Below are positions 1-8,894 of a DNA stretch of 8,894 bases, piece after piece. Location of the stretch: the NCBI GenBank assembly GCA_021805275.1, contig JAJZFQ010000282.1, positions 1 to 8,894 on the forward strand. Direction: 5' to 3'. The notes beneath the pieces were generated by a model. The model was not told the origin of the DNA. It made no database searches and was given only the letters and a program-made list of their open reading frames with translations. This stretch comes from Pseudomonadota bacterium (GTDB lineage: Bacteria > Pseudomonadota > Gammaproteobacteria > Steroidobacterales > Steroidobacteraceae). Numbering within the stretch: the stretch's first letter is position 1; the number at the start of each line of letters is the position of its first letter. The position numbers were made by a program, and so were the translations under genes.

Positions 1-1
1 G

Positions 2-1300
2 CTGGAGGAACTCACCACGCGGGTCTCGGGCCAGGCCGCGCAGTTCGAGGAACTGCATCAATCGACCGAGGCGATGGTCACGGGCAATCGCGACATCGAT
101 CGGGCGGCACGCGAGGCGCAGCAGGCCACCTCCGCGGCCGGCGGGGAGATCGCCGAATCCCGCGAGCTGCTCGGCAAGGCGCTCGAGCACATCGGGGCGC
201 TGACCGGTGCGGTGCGGCGGATCGAGGAGCGATTAGGGTCATTCAGTTCGGTGCTGAAGGAGATCACCTCGGTGTCCACTTCCATCGAGGGCATCGCCAA
301 GCAGACGCGGCTGCTGTCGCTGAACGCGGGCATCGAGGCGGCGCGCGCCGGGGAGGCGGGCCGGGGATTCGCGGTGGTGGCCGGCGAGGTGAAGAACCTC
401 GCCGAAGGCACGCGTGCGGCGACCGAGCGCATCACCAGCACGGTGCGCTCATTGACGGTGCAGATCGAGGGGTTGATCGGTGAGAGCGGCGATGCGGCCC
501 GGCACGCCGGACAGGCCGGGCACGGAGCCGAAGCGGTGCACGGGGTCGTCAACCGCGCGCACGGGGCGTTCGCCACGGTGCGCCGGGAGATCGATGCCAT
601 CGCGCGGGCGGCCACCTCGAACCTCGAGTCGTGCAACGCGACTCTGGAGGAGCTCGGCACGCTCGCCGAGGGGGTGCAGTTGTCCTCGAGCAACCTCACG
701 CAGGCGGACCGGCGCGTCGAGCGGCTGCTCGGGGTGAGCGAGGAGCTGATCGGCCTGATCGCCGCGAGCGGCATCGAGACCGCCGATACGCCCATCATCC
801 GGCTCGCCATCGAGGCCGCGCAGCGCATCGGGAAGCTGTTCGAGGCCTCGATCGCGCGCGGGGAGATCACCGAGGCGCAGCTGTTCGATGAACGCTACCG
901 CGAGATCCCCGGCACCAATCCGAAGCAGTACCTTACCGATTACGTCGAGTTCACCGACCGCATCCTGCCAGGGCTGCAGGACCCGCTGCAACGGGCCGAC
1001 CCGCGCATCATCTTTTGTGTCGCCTGGGCGCGCGGCGGCTACCTCCCGACGCACAATCCCGAGTATCGTCAGCCGCCGAGCCGCGATCCGGTGTGGAATG
1101 CCGCGCACTGCCGCAATCGCCGCGTGTTCAAGGATCGGGCCGTGCAGAAGGTGGCGCGCAGTATCCAGCCGTTTCTGCTGCAGACCTATCGGCGCGACAT
1201 GGGTGGCGGGCAGTTCGTCTTGATGAAGGACCTGTCGGCGCCGATCTGGGTCAACGGACGCCACTGGGGCGCCTTTCGCGTCGGCTACCGTCAGCAGTAG
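2..1300 (+). CDS. Methyl-accepting chemotaxis protein, C-terminal part (5' truncated by window edge)
   Basis: The gene encodes a chemoreceptor that signals to CheA/CheW. The frame is open from base 2, before the first ATG at 74, so the true start lies outside the window; 432 residues are visible. Counting from the ATG at 74, a long heptad-like helical region leads into the signalling hairpin tip at about residues 74-110 ([11 protein letters not shown], then [20 protein letters not shown]), which is diagnostic of MCPs. The usual Asn of the QTN-LL motif is Arg here (R79). The returning helix runs to about residue 230. A globular C-terminal domain of about 170 residues follows, with the motifs [55 protein letters not shown] and the ending [12 protein letters not shown] recall this arrangement from other proteobacterial transducers, where it resembles a Cache/PAS-like sensor placed after the signalling domain. 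There is no CheR/CheB-docking pentapeptide at the end. The ligand is unknown. Its 3' end converges on the SDR gene. Confidence 0.93.
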   Translation: MEELTTRVSGQAAQFEELHQSTEAMVTGNRDIDRAAREAQQATSAAGGEIAESRELLGKALEHIGALTGAVRRIEERLGSFSSVLKEITSVSTSIEGIAKQTRLLSLNAGIEAARAGEAGRGFAVVAGEVKNLAEGTRAATERITSTVRSLTVQIEGLIGESGDAARHAGQAGHGAEAVHGVVNRAHGAFATVRREIDAIARAATSNLESCNATLEELGTLAEGVQLSSSNLTQADRRVERLLGVSEELIGLIAASGIETADTPIIRLAIEAAQRIGKLFEASIARGEITEAQLFDERYREIPGTNPKQYLTDYVEFTDRILPGLQDPLQRADPRIIFCVAWARGGYLPTHNPEYRQPPSRDPVWNAAHCRNRRVFKDRAVQKVARSIQPFLLQTYRRDMGGGQFVLMKDLSAPIWVNGRHWGAFRVGYRQQ

Positions 1301-1347
1301 GCCGAAGCGCAGCGGCGCACCGGGGACGGCAGGCCGGCGGCGCGCAA

Positions 1348-2106
1348 TCAGTGCACGTAGGAGCCGGCGTTGACGTCGATCGTGCAGCCGGTGGCGTGAT
1401 CGGCAAGGCCGCTGGCGAGAAAGACCACGATCGGCGCGATATCACGCGGCTCCGTGAGGCGAGTGAGCGCGATGTCCGAGCTCGCGTACGCCTCCCCATA
1501 CTGGCGGATGAAGTCCTCGGCCATCTCGGTGCGCGTGAACCCCGGTGCGACGTTGAAGGCGAGCACTCCCGCCTTGCCGTAGCCGCGCGCGATCGAGCGG
1601 GTGAGCGCGACCAGACCGGCCTTCGAGGCGGCATAGGCGAGGTAGTGCGGCTGATCGCCGCGAAATGCCGCGCGTGACGTGATGTTGATGATGCGGCCGC
1701 CGCCGTGGGCGCAGAAGTGCTCGACGGCGAGCTTGCTGAGGATCCCCGGGGCGCGCAGGTTGGTCGCGAGCGTCGCGTCCCAGTCCCCCACCCACTGATC
1801 GAGCGCGCCGTCCGGCGCGCTGGAGAGGGCGATCCCGGCGTTGTTCACCACCGTGTGCACGCGGCCGAAGCGCTCGCGGACGCTGTTCCACAGTCCGGCG
1901 CACCCCTCGGGCCGCGCGAGGTCGGCCTGGAAGATCTCCGCGTGGGTGCCCAGTTCGGCCGCGAGCGCCTCGGCCGGTGCGCGCTGACGATGGTAGTGCA
2001 CGGCCACGCGCGCCCCCGCCCCGGCCATGGCCCGAGCGATCGCGGCACCGATGCCGCGGCTTGCCCCGGTCACCAGCACCGCCGTGCCCGTCAAGTCGAT
2101 CTGCAT
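1348..2106 (-). CDS. SDR-family NAD(P)-dependent oxidoreductase (FabG-like)
   Basis: This is a classical short-chain dehydrogenase/reductase of 252 aa, the usual size for the family. Residues from the chosen start: the cofactor-binding TGASRGIG at 13-20, an acidic Asp62 for the adenine ring, NNAG at 88-91, and a complete catalytic tetrad of Asn116, Ser144, Tyr158 and Lys162 (YAASK). Arg17 and the basic stretch after strand 2 (HYHRQR, 37-42) suggest NADPH rather than NADH, by analogy with FabG. The C-terminal PGFTRTEMAED and GCTIDVNAGSY segments are typical of FabG-like 3-oxoacyl reductases. The substrate cannot be read from sequence, because many SDRs of this type act on unrelated alcohols and ketones. 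I prefer the ATG at 2106 over the in-frame ATG at 2148: it has a GGAG 8 nt upstream and starts close to the first beta strand. The 14 extra residues of the longer form look unrelated to the fold and would overlap the predicted promoter. The gene is divergent from the oxoprolinase operon. Confidence 0.93.
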   Translation of the reverse strand: MQIDLTGTAVLVTGASRGIGAAIARAMAGAGARVAVHYHRQRAPAEALAAELGTHAEIFQADLARPEGCAGLWNSVRERFGRVHTVVNNAGIALSSAPDGALDQWVGDWDATLATNLRAPGILSKLAVEHFCAHGGGRIINITSRAAFRGDQPHYLAYAASKAGLVALTRSIARGYGKAGVLAFNVAPGFTRTEMAEDFIRQYGEAYASSDIALTRLTEPRDIAPIVVFLASGLADHATGCTIDVNAGSYVH

Positions 2107-2107
2107 G

Positions 2108-2118
2108 CTCCGTTCTCC
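2108..2118 (-). promoter_or_regulatory. Shine-Dalgarno sequence of the SDR gene
   Basis: On the minus strand, GGAG at 2118-2115 lies 8 nt before the ATG at 2106. A second GGAG (2111-2108) lies too close to the start to serve. This site decides the start in favour of 2106 over 2148. Confidence 0.7.
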
Positions 2119-2131
2119 GTCCGAATTCGCT

Positions 2132-2151
2132 GCGATCGAGTCTAGCATCGC
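2132..2151. repeat. Short inverted repeat GCGAT-N10-ATCGC over the SDR -10 region
   Basis: GCGAT at 2132-2136 and ATCGC at 2147-2151 are perfect 5-bp inverted arms with a 10-bp spacer, and the spacer holds the predicted SDR -10 hexamer. It could be a regulator half-site pair. The arms are short, so chance is a real alternative. Confidence 0.2.
2139..2147 (-). promoter_or_regulatory. Candidate extended -10 promoter of the SDR gene
   Basis: On the minus strand the bases read TGC-TAGACT, an extended -10 (TGn) with 4 of 6 matches to TATAAT. Transcription would begin near 2132, giving a leader of about 26 nt that contains the Shine-Dalgarno sequence. No good -35 hexamer is seen at the right spacing, as is common for extended -10 promoters. 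Predicted by eye only. Confidence 0.35.
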
Positions 2152-2161
2152 GCGGGACCGC

Positions 2162-2180
2162 CCCCCACGCGTACCGGGGG
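2162..2180. promoter_or_regulatory. GC-rich dyad upstream of the oxoprolinase gene (possible operator)
   Basis: CCCCC at 2162-2166 and GGGGG at 2176-2180 form inverted arms around a 9-nt centre that contains the palindrome ACGCGT (2167-2172). The dyad covers about -37 to -19 relative to the predicted transcription start, a place where a repressor could block or an activator could contact polymerase. No regulator gene lies in the window, and short G/C dyads arise often by chance in such DNA. Confidence 0.2.
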
Positions 2181-2183
2181 CCC

Positions 2184-2192
2184 TGATAAGAT
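2184..2192 (+). promoter_or_regulatory. Candidate extended -10 promoter of the oxoprolinase operon
   Basis: The bases read TGA-TAAGAT, an extended -10 element with 4 of 6 matches to TATAAT. The hexamer ends 6 nt before the A of the start codon at 2199, so the expected transcription start falls on or next to the ATG. The region where a -35 would sit (about 2164-2169) is C-rich and does not match TTGACA. Predicted by eye only. Confidence 0.4.
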
Positions 2193-2198
2193 CCCACG

Positions 2199-5800
<3,602 letters not shown>

Positions 5801-5804
<4 letters not shown>

Positions 5805-6484
5805 ACCTCTGGCCGCTGCTTGCCATCGCGGTGCTGGTGGTCGGTTTTGCCGCCGGCGTCAATCCGCTGCTGGTCATCCTGGTCACGGCCTTCACGGCCG
5901 GATTGGCCGCCGGGATCGCGCCATTGCGGGTGCTGGCCGCGCTCGGTCATGCGTTCAATGCGACGCGCTACGTCTCACTGGTCTGGCTGATCCTGCCGGT
6001 GATCGGGCTGCTCGAGCACGAAGGCCTGCGCGAGCGGGCTCGCACCCTGATCGGCCGGCTGCGCGCCGCGACCGCCGGGCGGATCCTCCTGTTGTATCTG
6101 GCGCTGCGCCAGCTCACCGCGGCGCTCGGTCTGACCTCCCTCGGCGGCCCGGCGCAAATGGTGCGTCCGATCGTGGCGCCGATGGCCGAGGGCGCCGCCG
6201 AGAGCCGCCTCGGGCGGCTCTCGGGGCCTGCACGCCACCTGGTGCGCGCCTATGCGGCCAGCGCGGACAATGTCGGGGCGTTCTTCGGCGAGGATATCTT
6301 CATCGCCGTCTCCTCGATCCTGCTGATCAAGGGCTTTCTCGCCCAGAGCGGCTACGACATCGCACCCTTTCGGCTCTCCATGTGGGCGATTCCGACGGCG
6401 CTGCTCGCCTTTCTGATCCACGGCGTGCGGCTCTGGCGCCTCGATGCGAAGCTGAAGCGCCTCGCCGGCGGAGAGCAGCCCTGA
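5801..6484 (+). CDS. DUF969 family membrane protein, probable half of a 5-oxoproline transporter
   Basis: I recognise this 227-aa integral inner-membrane protein as DUF969. Hydrophobic segments lie at about residues 4-19, 23-41, 58-71, 95-112, 166-182 and 193-211. Motifs include SLVWLILPVIGLLE (59-72), TSLGGPAQMVRP (112-123) and DNVGAFFGEDIF (156-167); the last two, with Gly, Pro and charged residues inside or beside membrane segments, look like the substrate or ion-binding elements of NhaC/CitMHS-like carriers. The C-terminus is basic (RLWRLDAKLKR), consistent with a cytoplasmic tail. The start is the ATG of the ATGA overlap with the oxoprolinase stop; the frame stays open much further upstream, but inside the oxoprolinase gene. 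Upstream bases are G-rich (5781-5799) rather than a clear Shine-Dalgarno sequence, so translational coupling is likely. DUF969 is normally found next to DUF979. Transport of 5-oxoproline or a related compound is inferred from context. Confidence 0.88.
6470..6475 (+). promoter_or_regulatory. Shine-Dalgarno sequence supporting the CTG start of the DUF979 gene
   Basis: GGAGAG at 6470-6475, inside the end of the DUF969 gene, has its GGAG core ending 7 nt before the CTG at 6481. That is optimal spacing and is the best ribosome-binding site near this junction. The alternative GTG at 6499 has only a GAG directly against it. Confidence 0.65.
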
Positions 6485-7437
6485 TCGATCTGCACGAGGT
6501 GTACGCGCTCGCCGGCGCGATGTTCAGCGCATTCGCGCTGCTCAGCGTGCGCGATCGCAGCAATCCGCGCCGCTGGGGCAACGGGGCCTTCTGGGGGCTG
6601 CTCGCCGTGAGTTTCCTGTTCGGCTCGCGCATCGGCGATACGGCGAACGGGGTGCTGGTGGTGGCGCTGATTGTGCTCGGCGGCACCGGTGCGCTCGGGC
6701 GCGGCAGCACCGAGCGGCGCAGCGCCGAGGAGCGCGCGCAGCGCGCGGCTCGGCGCGGCAATGCGCTGCTGGTCCCGGCCTTGCTGATTCCGCTTCTGGC
6801 CGTGATCGGCACGTTCACATTGGGGCGCATCGAGGTCGGCGGAGTGCCGTTGGCCGACCCGAACAACGTGACGCTGATCGCCCTTGCCGTCGGGATCCTG
6901 GTGGCGCTCCTGGTGGCACTCTGGCAGGCGAAGGCACCGCCGCAGGCGGCACTCGAGGAGGGCCGGCGGCTCGCCGACATGATCGGTTGGGCGCTGATGC
7001 TGCCGCAGTTGCTGGCGGCGCTCGGCGCGGTGTTCGCGCTGGCCGGCGTTGGCGGCGCGGTCGGTCACGTGGCGACGACCTGGCTGCCGCTCGGGCACCC
7101 GTTCGCAGCGGTGCTGGTGTATTGCCTGGGCATGGCGTTGTTCACGATGGTCATGGGCAATGCGTTCGCGGCATTCCCGGTGATGACCGCGGCCATCGGA
7201 GTGCCGCTGATCGTGCAGCGCTTCGGCGGCGATCCGGCCATCATGGGTGCGATCGGCATGCTCTCGGGGTTCTGCGGTACGCTCGTGACGCCGATGGCCG
7301 CGAACTTCAACATCGTGCCGGCGGTGCTGCTCGAGCTGCCGGATCGCAATGCGGTGATCAAGGTGCAGATCCCGACGGCGATCGGGCTGCTCGCCTGCAA
7401 CATCGTGTTGATGTATGTGCTCGTCTTTCGCTTCTGA
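6481..7437 (+). CDS. DUF979 family membrane protein, probable transporter half; apparent CTG start
   Basis: This 318-aa integral membrane protein is recognised as DUF979, the usual partner of DUF969. From the CTG start, hydrophobic segments lie at about 8-22, 36-51, 57-72, 95-112, 130-148, 170-190, 208-225, 229-246, 253-270 and 298-316. Characteristic motifs are DRSNPRRW (25-32), NGAFWGLLAVSFLFG (34-48), MVMGNAFAAFPVMTAAIG (223-240) and GTLVTPMAANFNIVPA (266-281), which recall the unwound, Asn/Pro-rich binding segments of ion-coupled carboxylate carriers. No ATG lies near the expected N-terminus. CTG 6481 gives MIDLHEVYALAG, which fits the usual family opening, has GGAG 7 nt upstream and overlaps the DUF969 stop as CTGA. 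A GTG at 6499 would cost six residues. The frame is open upstream to 5677, but that stretch lies in the two preceding genes. Function as a 5-oxoproline carrier subunit is inferred. Confidence 0.87.
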   Translation: MIDLHEVYALAGAMFSAFALLSVRDRSNPRRWGNGAFWGLLAVSFLFGSRIGDTANGVLVVALIVLGGTGALGRGSTERRSAEERAQRAARRGNALLVPALLIPLLAVIGTFTLGRIEVGGVPLADPNNVTLIALAVGILVALLVALWQAKAPPQAALEEGRRLADMIGWALMLPQLLAALGAVFALAGVGGAVGHVATTWLPLGHPFAAVLVYCLGMALFTMVMGNAFAAFPVMTAAIGVPLIVQRFGGDPAIMGAIGMLSGFCGTLVTPMAANFNIVPAVLLELPDRNAVIKVQIPTAIGLLACNIVLMYVLVFRF

Positions 7438-7439
7438 GG
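7436..7439 (+). promoter_or_regulatory. Shine-Dalgarno sequence of the DUF2891 gene
   Basis: GAGG at 7436-7439 overlaps the TGA of the DUF979 gene (7435-7437) and lies 5 nt before the ATG at 7445. It chooses this ATG over the in-frame ATG at 7415 and lets ribosomes that finish DUF979 restart directly. Confidence 0.65.
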
Positions 7440-7444
7440 TCGCC

Positions 7445-8470
7445 ATGAACCGCTCCATCATCCTCGATGCCGATCGGGCCGAGCAGTTCGCGCGCATCGC
7501 GCTGGGCCACGTCGGGCGCGAATACCCGAACAAACTCGATCACGTGCTGAGCGAGGAGCGCGACGTGCGTGGTCCGCGCGCGCTGCATCCGATCTTCTTC
7601 GGCAGTTTCGACTGGCACTCCTGCGTGCACGCGCACTGGCTGCTCGCGCGGCTGTATCGGCGCGTGCCCACCCTGGCAGTGGCCGGACAGATCCGGGCGT
7701 GGTTCGATGCGCAGTTCACGCCCGCCAAGGTCGCCGCCGAGTGCGCGTACCTGCGCGCGCCCGCGAGTCGCGGCTTTGAGCGCCCGTACGGCTGGGCCTG
7801 GCTGCTGATGCTGCAGGGGGAGCTGGTGCGCCACGAGAGTGCCGAGGGTCGCGCCTGGGCCGCGCAGCTAGCGCCGCTCGCAATGATGTTCGTCGAGCGG
7901 TTCGCGGCCTTTCTGCCGCTGGCGACCTACCCGATCCGCTCCGGTGCACACGCCAATACCGCCTTTGCGCTGTTGCTGGCGCTCGACTATGCCGCGGCGG
8001 ACGGACAGGGGGCGTTCGCCGAACGGTGCGCGCAGAGTGCCCGTCGCTGGTACGGCGAGGATCGCGGCTGTCAGGCCTGGGAGCCTTCGCTCGATGAGTT
8101 TCTCTCCCCGGCGCTCACCGAGGCGGCGCTGATGGCCGAAGTGCTGGGCTCGGCCGCGTTCGGCGCGTGGTTCGATGCGTTTCTGCCCGAGGCGGCCCAG
8201 GGCAGGCCGTCGACGCTGTTCGCGCCGGCCGCCGTCAGCGACCGGACCGACGGGAAGATTGCCCATCTCGACGGGTTGAATCTCTCCCGGGCCTGGTGCT
8301 GGCGGCGCATCGGCGCGGCGCTGCCGGGCGAGCATCCCTTGCACCGCACGGTGGGCGCGAGCATCGAGGCGCACCTGGCGAGCGCACTCGGGCAGCTCAC
8401 CGGGAATTACATGGGGGAGCATTGGCTGGCGAGCTTCGCGCTGCTCGCCCTCGATCCGTTCAGCCGCTGA
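7445..8470 (+). CDS. DUF2891 domain-containing protein
   Basis: This soluble 341-aa protein has no signal peptide or membrane segment and is recognised as DUF2891, a family of unknown function. The conserved-looking blocks are rich in His, acidic and aromatic residues: EYPNKLDHVL (26-35), LHPIFFGSFDWHSCVHAHW (47-65), FERPYGWAWLL (111-121), YPIRSGAHANTAFALLLALDY (162-182), WEPSLDEFLSPALTEA (212-227), HLDGLNLSRAWCW (274-286) and YMGEHWLASFALLAL (322-336). Repeated amphipathic helices with these blocks between them suggest an alpha/alpha toroid, with His58, His62, Glu112, His169, Asp217, His274, Asp276 and His326 as candidate active-site or metal ligands. Both fold and sites are my inference. 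It starts 7 bp after the DUF979 stop, so it belongs to the oxoprolinase operon. A role in releasing or processing pyroglutamyl compounds is possible but unproven. Confidence 0.88.
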   Translation: MNRSIILDADRAEQFARIALGHVGREYPNKLDHVLSEERDVRGPRALHPIFFGSFDWHSCVHAHWLLARLYRRVPTLAVAGQIRAWFDAQFTPAKVAAECAYLRAPASRGFERPYGWAWLLMLQGELVRHESAEGRAWAAQLAPLAMMFVERFAAFLPLATYPIRSGAHANTAFALLLALDYAAADGQGAFAERCAQSARRWYGEDRGCQAWEPSLDEFLSPALTEAALMAEVLGSAAFGAWFDAFLPEAAQGRPSTLFAPAAVSDRTDGKIAHLDGLNLSRAWCWRRIGAALPGEHPLHRTVGASIEAHLASALGQLTGNYMGEHWLASFALLALDPFSR

Positions 8471-8501
8471 TCCTCGGGGGCGCTCAGGGGCGCAGCCCGA
8501 C

Positions 8502-8894
8502 TCAACGTGCTCGCGCGCCGCTCCAGAGCGGGAAGCCGCGCGAGTCGCGCAGCACCATGGACTGGTGTCCTGTGCGGATCTGCGCCGCGATGAGCACGGG
8601 CCGGCCTTCGTAAGTGACCCGTGATCCGGTCACCTCGATCATCTCCCGCGGCGCGAGTTTCAGGTGCTGACGCGCGATGAACCAACTCGGTCCGAGGTGC
8701 ACCGACACTTCGCCGGCGGAGGTCTTCAAGAGAAGGTGAACGCCATAGGCGCGGCGGCCGTGGTCAGCGACCTTCTCGATCGCGATGATGGTCCCGCGGA
8801 GGGTCTCTACGGTCTGCGTGTCGTACCTCCGCGCGCGCAGAGTCCCCGTGCCGCCCATGTTCTGTTGCGCCAGAGCCGCGGCGGGGGTGAGCAC
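8502..8894 (-). CDS. Small secreted protein of unknown function, OB-fold-like (5' truncated by window edge)
   Basis: The visible 130 residues begin in the hydrophobic end of a signal peptide, with an ALA-QQ type I cleavage site at residues 7-11, so the mature protein should be periplasmic or secreted. The GTG at the very edge is more likely an internal Val than the start, and the rest of the signal peptide lies beyond the window. The mature part is about 120 aa and rich in short beta strands: ETLRGTIIAIEKV, YGVHLLLKT, VSVHLGPSWFIARQ, MIEVTGSRVTYEGRPVLIAAQI and a final VLRDSRGFPLWSG. The pattern of a strand, then HLGPxW, then a VTGSR turn resembles small OB-fold-like periplasmic proteins that databases often call hypothetical or, doubtfully, DNA-binding. 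I cannot assign a function. It converges on the DUF2891 gene with 31 bp between the stops and is not part of that operon. Confidence 0.75.
   Translation of the reverse strand: MLTPAAALAQQNMGGTGTLRARRYDTQTVETLRGTIIAIEKVADHGRRAYGVHLLLKTSAGEVSVHLGPSWFIARQHLKLAPREMIEVTGSRVTYEGRPVLIAAQIRTGHQSMVLRDSRGFPLWSGARAR

Noticed and set aside
58..1264. Antisense open frames under the chemoreceptor gene
   Set aside because: Their compositions (Ser/Arg/Pro-rich) show no domain, while the + strand frame carries clear MCP motifs throughout.
1301..1347. Possible terminator between the convergent MCP and SDR genes
   Set aside because: Only a bulged stem (1315-1323 with 1334-1343) can be drawn, with no T-run on either strand. 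In DNA this G/C-rich that is not evidence enough.
2107..2148. Longer SDR start at the ATG at 2148
   Set aside because: It adds 14 residues unrelated to the fold and overlaps the candidate -10. The ATG at 2106 has a well-spaced GGAG.
8471..8501. Possible terminator between the convergent DUF2891 gene and the secreted-protein gene
   Set aside because: Only a 4-bp GGGC/GCCC stem with a 3-nt loop (8488-8498) is seen, and no T-run follows.

Overview
The window is high-GC bacterial DNA (by eye roughly two thirds G+C or more, with strong G/C bias at third codon positions) and is almost fully coding. A soluble-type chemotaxis transducer with a C-terminal sensor domain, a fused single-chain 5-oxoprolinase and the general codon style suggest a high-GC member of the Pseudomonadota, possibly a gammaproteobacterium. 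Nothing in the window fixes the genus. I see no rRNA, tRNA, IS element, CRISPR array or phage gene.

Layout. Positions 2-1300 (+) hold the 3' part of a methyl-accepting chemotaxis protein gene cut by the left edge. It converges across 47 bp on an SDR-family oxidoreductase gene (2106-1348, -). A 92-bp divergent control region (2107-2198) separates the SDR gene from a four-gene + strand operon: a 1201-aa ATP-dependent 5-oxoprolinase (2199-5804), a DUF969 membrane protein (5801-6484), a DUF979 membrane protein (6481-7437) and a DUF2891 protein (7445-8470). The first three genes overlap by 4 bp each (ATGA, then CTGA), and the fourth begins 7 bp after the third ends. A convergent gene for a small secreted protein (8894-8502, -) is cut by the right edge.

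How the genes may work together. The oxoprolinase opens 5-oxo-L-proline (pyroglutamate) to L-glutamate using ATP. DUF969 and DUF979 look like two halves of one ion-driven carboxylate carrier, and they probably import 5-oxoproline or a pyroglutamyl compound. DUF2891 is an uncharacterised soluble protein with many conserved His, Asp, Glu and aromatic residues, and it may be an accessory enzyme of the same pathway. The operon is best read as a 5-oxoproline uptake-and-use module in which three of the four proteins lack an established function.

Two points of gene expression stand out. The DUF979 gene seems to start at a CTG codon that overlaps the preceding TGA, with a good Shine-Dalgarno sequence. 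The first operon gene has no Shine-Dalgarno sequence and lies 6 nt after an extended -10 element, which suggests a leaderless mRNA.
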